Shown one piece after another: positions 33,229 through 42,146 of a stretch of 64,000 bases of DNA. The stretch spans positions 1-64,000 of the forward strand of contig WSXX01000011.1 in the NCBI GenBank assembly GCA_009773515.1, written 5' to 3'. The notes under the pieces are model-generated. The model did not search any database and was not told the DNA's origin. It saw only the letters and a program-made list of their open reading frames with translations. How positions within the stretch are numbered: the first letter of the stretch is position 1; each line of letters begins with the position of its first letter. Source of the DNA: Bacteroidota bacterium. Lineage in GTDB: Bacteria > Bacteroidota > Bacteroidia > Bacteroidales > Lentimicrobiaceae. A program made the translations under genes and the position numbers.

Positions 33229-34683
33229 ATGAGTGTTAACCTGAAGGAACACCTGAAGCTATCTTTCATATATACGGCAGTGGCAGCTTTTGCTCCTGTT
33301 CTTCAGGTGATTATTCAACCGGTGTACGAAGGCAGCAATATGCTGGGTGCTGTTGATTTCTCTCATCTCGCCATTACAGAATTAATCACATCATTTGTGT
33401 TCGCCTTAGCCCTCTTTTCTATGGGCAATGCCATTTCACGTTTTTATTATGATGTTGAGCAAAACAGCCGCGATTATCATAAACTGGTTTCAGGGATTTT
33501 TACTTCAATTTTATTCAGAGGTTTAATTATTATTGCAGCAGCCTGGCTTTTACAGGATTATATTGGTCAGTTTTTCCACCAACCCCAGTTAAAGGATTTC
33601 TCAGATTATGGATTTGCTTGCATCGTTACAGGTGTTGGCCGTGCGGTTAATATTACTGCAGCAGCACTTTTCCGAAATGAAAAGAAGATAATATCATTCA
33701 TTCTGGTAAGTATGGGACTGGGAGTATTCCGAACCGGGTTTCAACTTATCGGACTGTTCTTTTTTGATATGTCTTTTATCGGATATATTACCGGAAGCGC
33801 AATAGGAACGGGCATTGTAACAATTGCTATCCTGTTTAAAGTCTATTCATCCTCAGGCTTCAGTTATGACTGGAAACTGATGAAAGAGATCAATAAATTT
33901 GCTTTACCACTTACTCAGTATAGTCTGATTGTGTGGGCATTAACCTTTGCTGACCGTTTTATGCTTGAAAAATTCCCTGCAGATTTAGGCATTTACAACA
34001 CAGCAGTAAATTTTGCAGCCGGAATTGCAATTGTTCTGCAAGGATTGCAAGGAGCAAACCAGCCAGAAGTTTTCCGGGTAATGAAAGAGGGAATAGCCGC
34101 CAAACAGGACGAAATCCGCCAGTTTTCGAATATGTTGCTGATGCAAAGCATGATGATTCTTATTTCTGCAATCATCCCTACAATGTTATATCTGCATTTT
34201 TTTTATGAAACAGATGTCAGGTTTGCTTTCGGGCTGATCACGCTTGTTTTTATGCGCAGTATATTACGAACCCAGTTTATAATATTCTCTTATCCTGCTT
34301 ATTACCTTAAAAAGACAAAGATTTTTCTCTACCTGAACACCGGAGCATTGATTGTAAACCTGCTGCTTAACTATCTGCTGATTCCGGCGTTTTCCTACTA
34401 TGGAGCCATTGCAGCGGGGCTAATATCCGATGCAATTATGGTTTGCGGAATTTTTATTTATCAGCGAAAGATTGTTGAAATCAGCTGGAACAAAAGCAAA
34501 ACACTTATTTTTCCATTTGTTGTTATTTTGTTTGCTGTAGTTATAGAAATTATTAGAATTAACTCAGGCTTCAACCCGTTTTATTCTGCAATATTGATAA
34601 CTGTTTTTGCATTTACCGGAATGGCATACCTTTACCGCAACGAACTCAATCACCTCATCAGAAAGAGATGGAAACATTCCTGA
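33229..34683 (+). CDS. wzx: Wzx-like oligosaccharide flippase (MOP superfamily)
   Basis: This is a 484-residue protein with about 12-14 membrane helices. The pattern fits polysaccharide biosynthesis proteins that flip undecaprenyl-linked repeat units to the periplasm: FSMGNAISRFYYDVEQN, ADRFMLEKFPADLGIYNTAVNF and YLKKTKIFLYLNTGALIVNLLLNYLLIP. It overlaps the next gene by 16 bases, so the two are likely coupled. It faces the legionaminic acid operon and probably exports a glycan that carries that sugar. Direct evidence for the substrate is lacking. Confidence 0.82.
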   Translation: MSVNLKEHLKLSFIYTAVAAFAPVLQVIIQPVYEGSNMLGAVDFSHLAITELITSFVFALALFSMGNAISRFYYDVEQNSRDYHKLVSGIFTSILFRGLIIIAAAWLLQDYIGQFFHQPQLKDFSDYGFACIVTGVGRAVNITAAALFRNEKKIISFILVSMGLGVFRTGFQLIGLFFFDMSFIGYITGSAIGTGIVTIAILFKVYSSSGFSYDWKLMKEINKFALPLTQYSLIVWALTFADRFMLEKFPADLGIYNTAVNFAAGIAIVLQGLQGANQPEVFRVMKEGIAAKQDEIRQFSNMLLMQSMMILISAIIPTMLYLHFFYETDVRFAFGLITLVFMRSILRTQFIIFSYPAYYLKKTKIFLYLNTGALIVNLLLNYLLIPAFSYYGAIAAGLISDAIMVCGIFIYQRKIVEISWNKSKTLIFPFVVILFAVVIEIIRINSGFNPFYSAILITVFAFTGMAYLYRNELNHLIRKRWKHS

Positions 34684-36518
34684 TATTCCGGCAGTTGACA
34701 ACTGATGAGATGGTTGCTCTGAAACAGCAGCCTGATCAAAAAGATAGAAGGGTATTTTATCTTCCTGGCTTAATCAGCAAAGATGATTTTGAAGGTTACG
34801 ATCTAAATATTCTGCCTTCTGAAATAATCAGATCAGCAAATCAGAATCTCTTAAAAGGAATGCTAGCCTTTGGTGACACTCTGATCAAGGAGTCAACTGT
34901 AAGCGAACTGCTTAATATTGATGGATTGCCTTTATGGCATTACCAGCGATTCAGGATTTTTCACCGGCTGCAGGCAACATTTCAGATAAGATATGCCTTA
35001 AAATATTTCGAAGAGCAAAATAACCGGATAATTTGTTATTGCAATCAGGCTAAAACAGACTTCAGTGATCTGAACAATAAAGATATCCATTTTATTACGT
35101 CTGACAGCCCTTCCGCATCCGGAAAGAATTATACAGGACTGCTTTATTATTCCATATTCTTTATTATCAGGGTATTGATCAGCATTTTTTTGCCGCCCCG
35201 GTATAGAAATAAAAAACATGTAATTATTGACCGTTCTTTCAAACAATATTGCCGGCATTTGCTTACACTGGAGCCAAAGCAAGACAATTACAACCTTTCG
35301 CATTTGTTCGACCTCAGCGAAGATGAATTTCTTATAATATCAGAAGTTGAGCCTCCGAAAATTTCAGGCATTGAAAATTTCCGATTGCAGAAAGAATTCT
35401 TTTCAGGTCAAGGCCGGAGATCAAAGACGTTGTATGGCGAGTATATTTTATTTCGTGGATTAATGTCTCCATCTGTGCACTCTTTGCGAAAAAAAAAGAT
35501 CAGAGAGTTGCAGCGAATCTCAAAACTGATAGGTTCAGAATTAATTACGAAAGAACAGGAGTTGATCTTCAACGCCTTTATTGGCCTTAGCTCCACAAAC
35601 TCATTTTTCATCTTAAAGCATCTGGCTTATAAGCGCTTTTTTAACAGGAATAAGTTTAAAACCATTGCTGCTATTGACGAGAACAGCCCGGCAACCAGAT
35701 GCATTCTGGATGCTGCAAGGATAAATGGAAGCATAACCATAGGAATCCAGCATGGCAATATCAGTGATTCACATCCGGCATACCTTTATTCGGAACTTGA
35801 TCAAAAAAACAAAGTAATGGCCGACCTTACCCTTGTCTGGGGGATTTACTGGAAGAACTTTCTGGAGACAAAAGGAAATTTCAGGGCTGACTCCATAATA
35901 ATCACAGGGCAGATGCGTACCGATCTTATTCCACGTTTATTACCCGGAGCATCAGCTTTTAAAGCCCGTTTTACCAATAAACCGAAGCTGGTTGTTTTTG
36001 CATCGCAACCGATTCCCGATAAATCAATTCGGTGGCAGGCGGCTTTTGATGTGTTCACCGTTTTTGCTGATACAGCTGATACCGAACTGATAGTAAAACT
36101 GCATCCAGCAGAAAGAGGAGCAATAGCTTATTATAGTGAAATTGCCGGTCAGGCTGGCTATAAAAATCTGAAATTCCTTTATGATGTTGATCTTTATGAA
36201 TTGATCGCTGCCTGCGACCTGCTTATCACATGCTATTCCACAGTTGGCGGTGAAGCGGTTTATATGGGCAAACCCCTTATCATTCTTGATCACCATAAAA
36301 CTGATTTACTGGCTTATCATGCAGAAGGTGTTGCCTGGCAGGCAACCGACGCAGATAGTCTCAGGATTTTGGCAAAAAAGATACTTCAGGATGAACTGAA
36401 ACCTGATAAAAATAAGTACGAAGAATTTATATCGAAATATGCTTATGCAATTGATGGAAACGCGAGCCAGCGAAGTCTGAATGCCATCAGATCGGCAGAA
36501 TCTTATATATCCCGTTAA
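34668..36518 (+). CDS. Unrecognised GT-B-like protein of the surface-glycan locus
   Basis: This is a 616-residue protein overlapping the flippase gene by 16 bases. I cannot assign a family. The N-terminal half is charged and helical with one hydrophobic segment (about 158-176, LLYYSIFFIIRVLISIFL). The C-terminal 270 residues look like the two Rossmann halves of a GT-B or CDP-glycerophosphotransferase-like enzyme: IGIQHGNISDSHPAY, IIITGQMRTDLI, LIVKLHPAE and LYELIAACDLLITCYSTVGGE followed by GKPLIILDH. His-Pro and Ser/Thr-rich donor loops of this kind occur in capsule glycosyltransferases and sialyltransferase-like proteins. A nonulosonate transferase is a reasonable guess from the neighbourhood. 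Confidence 0.55.
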   Translation: METFLIFRQLTTDEMVALKQQPDQKDRRVFYLPGLISKDDFEGYDLNILPSEIIRSANQNLLKGMLAFGDTLIKESTVSELLNIDGLPLWHYQRFRIFHRLQATFQIRYALKYFEEQNNRIICYCNQAKTDFSDLNNKDIHFITSDSPSASGKNYTGLLYYSIFFIIRVLISIFLPPRYRNKKHVIIDRSFKQYCRHLLTLEPKQDNYNLSHLFDLSEDEFLIISEVEPPKISGIENFRLQKEFFSGQGRRSKTLYGEYILFRGLMSPSVHSLRKKKIRELQRISKLIGSELITKEQELIFNAFIGLSSTNSFFILKHLAYKRFFNRNKFKTIAAIDENSPATRCILDAARINGSITIGIQHGNISDSHPAYLYSELDQKNKVMADLTLVWGIYWKNFLETKGNFRADSIIITGQMRTDLIPRLLPGASAFKARFTNKPKLVVFASQPIPDKSIRWQAAFDVFTVFADTADTELIVKLHPAERGAIAYYSEIAGQAGYKNLKFLYDVDLYELIAACDLLITCYSTVGGEAVYMGKPLIILDHHKTDLLAYHAEGVAWQATDADSLRILAKKILQDELKPDKNKYEEFISKYAYAIDGNASQRSLNAIRSAESYISR

Positions 36519-37182
36519 GGAATTCCGCAAATTGCCAATCCAGCTCAGTATCAAGATCTACTGAGTGCAGTTCGTCCATTGGATACTTTATCACTTTAGT
36601 AAAATTCTGTAAACCTGATTTTTTCAGAGATTCAGTATTAATTACATAAACAGCGCCGTTATACTGCCATACGGCCGGGCAATCCTGCCTTCTGACAAAA
36701 TTGCCGGTTTTTGATTTAGCAAGAAATCCATTTGAATTTTCCTCGAAAAGTACAAAATAAGGATTTGCTTCCGCTTTCTTTACGGATACAACCATATCTA
36801 CCTCACGGGTATAAAGTGACATTGCACCATCAACATGAACCGGCAATCGAAAGGGTGAAGTCGGCTGCATTAATACAATGCACTCATATTCCTTCCCCAA
36901 TTGTTTGTAGTGGTTCAGTGCATGAAGGAGCACCTCATTCATACCCGAAGAATCATCGGATAAAGATGCAGGTCTGATAAAAGGAATCTGATAGTTAACT
37001 TCCGAAGCAATTTTCGCAATCTCTGCACTGTCTGTTGTCAGGCAAATATCCTGATCATCAGCAAATTGTCGGGCAAGTTCAAGCGAATGCAAGATGAGTG
37101 GTTTACCCGCCAGAATCCTGAGATTTTTACCGGGTATTCCTTTTGATCCGCCTCTGGCAGGTATGATATACAGTGTTTTCAT
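36487..37182 (-). CDS. legF: CMP-nonulosonate (legionaminate) cytidylyltransferase
   Basis: This enzyme activates the nonulosonic acid with CTP. The 231 residues match CMP-sialate synthetases: IIPARGGSKGIPGKNLRILAG at the start (nucleotide binding), then CLTTDSAEIAKIA, VLMQPTSPFRLPVHVDGAM and the closing VDLDTELDWQFAE with metal-binding aspartates. NeuA and LegF look alike, and the choice of legionaminate comes from the operon. It begins at the last base of the CBS-nucleotidyltransferase gene and is the final gene of the operon. Its 3' end overlaps the convergent 616-residue gene by 32 bases. Confidence 0.88.
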   Translation of the reverse strand: MKTLYIIPARGGSKGIPGKNLRILAGKPLILHSLELARQFADDQDICLTTDSAEIAKIASEVNYQIPFIRPASLSDDSSGMNEVLLHALNHYKQLGKEYECIVLMQPTSPFRLPVHVDGAMSLYTREVDMVVSVKKAEANPYFVLFEENSNGFLAKSKTGNFVRRQDCPAVWQYNGAVYVINTESLKKSGLQNFTKVIKYPMDELHSVDLDTELDWQFAEFLNGIYKILPI

Positions 37183-38231
37183 CAGAATCTCAAATGCTTG
37201 ATTTCTTCCTGTGCTTTATCCAGATCCTCTTTACGGCCAAGATCCATCCAGAATCCATGAATGGGATATTGAATAATCTTTTCGCTTTTAGCAAGCAGAT
37301 TATCCATCAGGTCGGTGGCATTGTAAACAGATTCAAGGGGAACGCGCGCTGCCAGTTTATTCTTGATCAGGTAAATACCTGCATTGGTATAGTATGTGTA
37401 CTCGGGTTTTTCCCGAAAAGAAAGCACCCTGTTTTGTTGTGTTTCAAGAACTGCGAACGGCATATTTACCTTATAAGGAACCGATGCAACTGCCATTTCA
37501 GCTTCCTGCTGTTCAAATTCGTTGTAAAAATCTTCAAGGTCAATGTTTGTCAGAACATCTGCATTCATTACCAATACATTGGAGTAGGCGAGTTCTCTAA
37601 CAAGTGAAATTGCTCCCAGGGTTCCGAGCCTGCTGGATTCTTCCACATATCTGATTTCTATTCCTTTGGATGAACCATCTCCAAAATAATCGCGGATTTT
37701 ATCGCCCAGGTAATTCAGGGAAATGTTTATCCGGCTAATTCCGAATGTGATCAGATGATCGATAATATGTTCCAATATTGGTTTATCTCCGACCATGAGC
37801 ATGGGTTTCGGAAGAGTGTCGGTAAGTGGCCTGAGTCGCTCGCCCCTGCCTCCAGCCATAAGTAAAACGTCAAGCGGAAGCATTGACCTTAGTTTTGCAA
37901 GATCGGCAAGTCTGACAATATGATTATTCTTATCGATTACCGGCACCATCTTTATTCTTTTCTCCCTCAATTCCCTGATTTCGGAAAGTGCGAATTGCTG
38001 ATGTTTCAGATACTTGTAACTGGTGTGCATGAAATTACTCACCGGAGAATCAAGTGTAAAACCTTTGAGCAAACCTCGCCTGACATCCCCGTCGGTTAAT
38101 GTCCCAACCAGCTGATCCTGTTCGTTTAAAACAAAAATGGTGAGGTTATCGGGAACATCATTGAGCTTTACCAATGCATCTTTCAGCGGATTGGATTGCT
38201 GAATGGTATGTTTTTCAATTACTGAATTCAT
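37182..38231 (-). CDS. ptmE: CBS-domain sugar-1-phosphate nucleotidyltransferase (PtmE-like)
   Basis: This is a 349-residue fusion of two CBS domains (about 9-60 and 66-115) and a nucleotidyltransferase domain from 121 on, with MAGGRGERLRPLTDTLPKP at 125-143. The same architecture is known for PtmE of Campylobacter jejuni, a glucosamine-1-phosphate guanylyltransferase that feeds the GDP-linked legionaminic acid pathway. It overlaps the epimerase gene by 17 bases and touches legF, so it clearly belongs to the operon. CBS domains may sense an adenine nucleotide. The base specificity (GTP) is inferred from the homologue. Confidence 0.82.
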   Translation of the reverse strand: MNSVIEKHTIQQSNPLKDALVKLNDVPDNLTIFVLNEQDQLVGTLTDGDVRRGLLKGFTLDSPVSNFMHTSYKYLKHQQFALSEIRELREKRIKMVPVIDKNNHIVRLADLAKLRSMLPLDVLLMAGGRGERLRPLTDTLPKPMLMVGDKPILEHIIDHLITFGISRINISLNYLGDKIRDYFGDGSSKGIEIRYVEESSRLGTLGAISLVRELAYSNVLVMNADVLTNIDLEDFYNEFEQQEAEMAVASVPYKVNMPFAVLETQQNRVLSFREKPEYTYYTNAGIYLIKNKLAARVPLESVYNATDLMDNLLAKSEKIIQYPIHGFWMDLGRKEDLDKAQEEIKHLRF

Positions 38232-39321
38232 CTTTTAGAATTTTAATGATTTTGCTTGCAGCATGTCCATCTCCGTAAACAGGTTCAAATAACGGTAACG
38301 GTTTCCCTGAAATCAGTTCAATTGCTTTTGTTATATCATCTGCGTCAAATTCAACATCAAGAATATTCGGAGTTCTTATCCGTCCTTTTTGACGATCGCC
38401 CAGGTTTATCACCCATTTCGGGAAGAACGAGGCATCATAAAAGCCACTTGACGTATTACCAATAAGCATTTCACAGTGCTTCATGCAGGACAAATAGCCA
38501 ACTGAACCAAAATTTTCAACAAGTATAACATTATCCCTTTCCTTTGAAAGAGAATGAAGTTTCTCTCTGATAACCATTCCGGAGGTATCAGCGTTGGGCA
38601 TGGTAACAATGATCTGATAGCCATCAAGCATCATCATGGCTTTGACAAATTCATCCATATACGCAGCATTTCTTTCAAATGAAACTGTTTCAGGATGAAT
38701 TGTACTTAAAATAAAAGGTCGTGTCAGATCAATGTTATATCTGATTTTGAATTCTTCTTTCGACAACAATTCTAATGAACTCAGAAAATCAATGCCAAGA
38801 GAACCGGTATTAAATATTTTTTGGTCTTTACCTATTATTTGAGCAACCCTGTTTTTGTATGTTTCTGCGCTGGTGAAATGGTATTCCGACATCAGGCTGA
38901 TTGAATGCCTGAAAGCATCATCAATGGCTCCCAACGTTGTTTCTCCTCCATGAATATGGGCAAAACGCACATTAAACGGCAACCCGGATACCACAGCTGC
39001 AAACATTTCAAAACGATCACCCAGTGCTAAAACAAGATCATAAGAGCTGCTTTTCCAGACCTGGCCAAATGCTTTAATAGTTTTCCCGATGGAAGCAGAA
39101 ATTCCCAAAGGACTATCATCAGCAGGCATTTCATCAATTTTATGATCAATGATGTATCCATCATTAATAATCTGATTAATGGTCAGCCCAAAATTCTTAG
39201 CAAGGTGACTCCCGAATACTATTAAACGGAGATCAAAAAATGGATCGGCTTCCAGTGCTTTCAACAAAGGCTGATAAATGCCATAATCTGCCCGGGAACT
39301 TGTTAAAACAGCTATTTTCAT
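38215..39321 (-). CDS. legG: Hydrolysing NDP-sugar 2-epimerase (LegG/NeuC type)
   Basis: This 368-residue enzyme hydrolyses the nucleotide and inverts C2 to give the free mannose-configured sugar used by the nonulosonate synthase. The start TSSRADYGIYQPLLKAL is the NeuC/LegG signature. LVLALGDRFEMFAAV, AHIHGGETTLGAIDDAFRHS and MLIGNTSSGFYDASFF follow and form the nucleotide-sugar site. LegG acts on GDP-2,4-diacetamido-2,4,6-trideoxyglucose and NeuC on UDP-GlcNAc; presence of legB, legC and legH next door favours LegG. It overlaps the synthase gene by 4 bases. Confidence 0.88.
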   Translation of the reverse strand: MKIAVLTSSRADYGIYQPLLKALEADPFFDLRLIVFGSHLAKNFGLTINQIINDGYIIDHKIDEMPADDSPLGISASIGKTIKAFGQVWKSSSYDLVLALGDRFEMFAAVVSGLPFNVRFAHIHGGETTLGAIDDAFRHSISLMSEYHFTSAETYKNRVAQIIGKDQKIFNTGSLGIDFLSSLELLSKEEFKIRYNIDLTRPFILSTIHPETVSFERNAAYMDEFVKAMMMLDGYQIIVTMPNADTSGMVIREKLHSLSKERDNVILVENFGSVGYLSCMKHCEMLIGNTSSGFYDASFFPKWVINLGDRQKGRIRTPNILDVEFDADDITKAIELISGKPLPLFEPVYGDGHAASKIIKILKDEFSN

Positions 39322-40340
39322 GATAGATGATCCCAGGTTAGTTGAGTATTTGCCGGTAAGTCTGCGTTCAATATTTTCCCGATAACCTCATCCATAAGCA
39401 TAGGGCTGATTCCGTTGCCTGGTCTTTTCATGATTAAATCATCAGATTTCATTACATGGCCTTCATCCAACTGGTGAGCCAGATGTATGCTTTTTCGGGC
39501 AGCGGTAATATTTTTCGATTCAGAAGCTGTAGGTTCTTTGATTCCATCTCCTATAGCCTTTTCAACATTCCTGATGGCTTTCACCATTTCTGTAAGCTCA
39601 GCAGGTTCAAGTGAAGCTTTATGGTCCGGGCCCGGCAGTAACCGGCTTTTTGTAAAATGTTTTTCGATAATCTGCGCACCTAAGGCTACGGCAGCAACAG
39701 GTATTTCAATTCCTTGTGTATGATCAGAATAACCAACCTTCACACCAAAGGTATCCCGGATTGTCAACATTGCCTTTAAATTAACATCCTCAAACGGTGC
39801 CGGATATTCCGTAGTACAATGAAGTATAGATAGCTGGTCCATAGTTGCACCATAAGTGGTAAGTACTTTTATGGCGTCACTGATTTCTGACATGGTTGAC
39901 ATTCCGGTTGACAAGATAATCGGTTTTCCAAAACCTGCAATCTTTCTAAGTAATGGCAGGTTTGTAATTTCCCCTGAAGGAATTTTATAGAGTTCCATTC
40001 CAAGTTCGCGCAGCATGTCCAGACTTTCCATGTCAAATGCAGTTGACAAAAACTTGATGTTGTGCAACTTACAATGCTTAATCAGGTTTAAGTGATCATT
40101 TCGGTTTAATTCAAGCTTTTGAAGAAGTTCCAATTGAGATTCGCCTTGTTTACTGCTTGAATCAGCATTCTGGTATTCAGCCTTTGGAGCATTTTCAGTA
40201 ACCAGTTTTGACGCTTTAAAGGTTTGAAACTTCACAAAATCTGCTCCGGCTTCAGCTGCAAGCCTGATCAAATCTTCAGCAAGCTTAATGTCACCGTTAT
40301 GGTTGACTCCCGCCTCTGCAATAATGATTACTTTACCCAT
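39318..40340 (-). CDS. legI: Legionaminic acid synthase (NeuB family)
   Basis: This enzyme condenses the 6-carbon sugar with phosphoenolpyruvate to give the nonulosonic acid. The 340 residues hold the TIM barrel (about 1-275; IIAEAGVNHNGDIKLAEDLI, FVKFQTFKASKL, GYSDHTQGIEIPVAAVALGA) and a C-terminal SAF antifreeze-like domain (about 283-340, MKRPGNGISPMLMDEVIG). Both belong to all bacterial NeuB/LegI/PseI enzymes. Assignment to legionaminate rests on the surrounding genes. It lies 5 bases after the acetyltransferase gene and overlaps legG by 4 bases. Confidence 0.9.
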   Translation of the reverse strand: MGKVIIIAEAGVNHNGDIKLAEDLIRLAAEAGADFVKFQTFKASKLVTENAPKAEYQNADSSSKQGESQLELLQKLELNRNDHLNLIKHCKLHNIKFLSTAFDMESLDMLRELGMELYKIPSGEITNLPLLRKIAGFGKPIILSTGMSTMSEISDAIKVLTTYGATMDQLSILHCTTEYPAPFEDVNLKAMLTIRDTFGVKVGYSDHTQGIEIPVAAVALGAQIIEKHFTKSRLLPGPDHKASLEPAELTEMVKAIRNVEKAIGDGIKEPTASESKNITAARKSIHLAHQLDEGHVMKSDDLIMKRPGNGISPMLMDEVIGKILNADLPANTQLTWDHLS

Positions 40341-40345
40341 AAAGT

Positions 40346-40984
40346 CTATTTTATGAACCTGGCCGGATTACCCATATAGGTTCCTGGCACAGAAATATCC
40401 CTGAAAACAACAGAACCTGCGCCAATCAATGTTCCGGAGCAAATTTTTACACCATTGGATATAATTGCCCCGCTGCCAATAAAACAGCCATCACCTATCT
40501 CACAATCTCCATTCACTATGGCGCCTGTTGAAACATGAACATGATCGCCAATTATAGAATTATGTTCGACCATGGCTCCTGAATTGATAATACAATTTAC
40601 ACCAATCTGAGCTCCGGCATTAACAAAACAATTGCGCAGTATTGCAGTTCCTTCTCCGATTGTTGCTCTTTTTGAAACCAGTGCATCTGTATCAATAAGT
40701 GTCAATAGCTTTGCATTCAATGACTTCAGATGGTCATACAACCGAATTCGGGGAAGCGGCGATTTGATATGCCCGATGGTGATAAGAAATTCTTTATTTG
40801 CCTGAACCAAAGATGGCAATTGATCATCCTGAAAAAGCACCTGATAACCCGAAATAGTTTCTCCGATTCTTTCTTTGATATCAGAAATTCCGGCAATTTC
40901 AAAATTTCCGGATCTTTCCAGACTTTCAATCACTGAAATGCAGTGACCTCCACCTCCAACCAGAATGATTTCTTTCTTATTCAT
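40346..40984 (-). CDS. legH: NeuD/LegH-type sugar O/N-acetyltransferase
   Basis: This 212-residue protein has an N-terminal Rossmann-like part with VGGGGHCISVIES and a left-handed beta-helix of hexapeptide repeats (about 95-195; GEGTAILRNCFVNAGAQIG to NGVKICSGTLIGAGSVV). This is the NeuD/PglD family. In a legionaminate operon the expected reaction is acetyl transfer from acetyl-CoA to the 4-amino group made by LegC. The conserved His in VEHNSIIGDHVHVS is the usual base. The start overlaps the aminotransferase gene by 8 bases. Confidence 0.85.
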   Translation of the reverse strand: MNKKEIILVGGGGHCISVIESLERSGNFEIAGISDIKERIGETISGYQVLFQDDQLPSLVQANKEFLITIGHIKSPLPRIRLYDHLKSLNAKLLTLIDTDALVSKRATIGEGTAILRNCFVNAGAQIGVNCIINSGAMVEHNSIIGDHVHVSTGAIVNGDCEIGDGCFIGSGAIISNGVKICSGTLIGAGSVVFRDISVPGTYMGNPARFIK

Positions 40985-42146
40985 TTGATCTGAAACTTGA
41001 GGGTAAATTCACTATTCTGTCGGCAAGATCGCGTGCAACATCCAGTTTGCTCTGCTGGCAATTTCTGTACATTGGTAAATCCGGCATCAGGGTCCAGGCA
41101 GGACGGGTCATCACCCCTCTGGAATTTGAGTATTGAAGAAACTCATCCCGCTCACTTTTGTCTTTTAAAAAAATGGTATTCAACCAATAATTGGAGGTAT
41201 ATCCTGTTTTTTCCTCAAAAAAATTCAGTTCATGATCACGACAAAAATCTGCATAAAGTTGAGCCGTTTTTCGTTTGTTGGAAAGAACCTTTGAAATATT
41301 TTCCATTTGGGCCAACCCAACCGCTGCATTCAGATTGGTCATTCTGTAGTTGTATCCCAATTGGTCGTGAAAGAAATCAAATTGTTTTATCACCCTTGCT
41401 GTCGTTGTAATATGCCTTGCACGTTCAGCCAACTCTTTGTCGTTGGTCAGAATCATCCCGCCGCCACCGGTTGTTACCAGCTTATTACCGTTAAAACTGA
41501 GGATTCCGATGTCACCTTTTAATCCACAATGATTTGCACCTTCATAGCTACCCAAGGCTTCGGCAGCATCCTCCACTACCTTGATATTAAACTCATTGCA
41601 AATTGACAAAATCTCTGTTGTCCGGGAAGGATGCCCAAAAATATGAACGGGAACACATGCCATAATCCTTCTTTTGGTCGAAATATTATAGCAGAACCCA
41701 TCATCACCGATACGGGCATTTTTATAAAGAAAATCTGAAAGAACAACCGGATCCATTCCAAGTTGCTCACGCTCACTGTCAATAAAAACAGGTTCGGCAT
41801 TACAATATTTTATCGCATTGGTAGTAGCCACAAATGTCAGGGCTTGTGTTAAAACCTCATCATTAGATTCAACGCCAGCCATCAACAAAGCAATATGAAG
41901 TGCACTGGTACCATTCACCGTGGCTATTGCATAATTAGCTTTGGTGAAATTTTGAATTTCCAGTTCAAATTTTTCCACAAAGCGGCCAACATAAGAAACA
42001 TAGGTGGTTTCAATGCATTCTGATAAATATTGCTTTTCATTTCCCAGAAACACAGGAGCATGAAGCGGAACTTTTTCATATTCAGGATATAAATCCTTTA
42101 TAAAAGTTACAAGCTTTTCAAATTTAGTTTCGGATTTCATCCCCAT
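40977..42146 (-). CDS. legC: PLP-dependent sugar aminotransferase (LegC)
   Basis: This DegT/DnrJ/EryC1 family enzyme of 389 residues adds an amino group at C4 of the keto-sugar produced by LegB. Lys222 in SFNGNKLVTTGGGG is the expected PLP lysine, and VVEDAAEALGSYEG (191-204) holds the cofactor-binding Asp. The opening KVPLHAPVFLGNEKQYLSECI and TTYVSYVGRFVEKFE are typical of LegC/PglE-like proteins. The gene overlaps legB by 1 base and legH by 8 bases. Confidence 0.9.
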   Translation of the reverse strand: MGMKSETKFEKLVTFIKDLYPEYEKVPLHAPVFLGNEKQYLSECIETTYVSYVGRFVEKFELEIQNFTKANYAIATVNGTSALHIALLMAGVESNDEVLTQALTFVATTNAIKYCNAEPVFIDSEREQLGMDPVVLSDFLYKNARIGDDGFCYNISTKRRIMACVPVHIFGHPSRTTEILSICNEFNIKVVEDAAEALGSYEGANHCGLKGDIGILSFNGNKLVTTGGGGMILTNDKELAERARHITTTARVIKQFDFFHDQLGYNYRMTNLNAAVGLAQMENISKVLSNKRKTAQLYADFCRDHELNFFEEKTGYTSNYWLNTIFLKDKSERDEFLQYSNSRGVMTRPAWTLMPDLPMYRNCQQSKLDVARDLADRIVNLPSSFRSNE

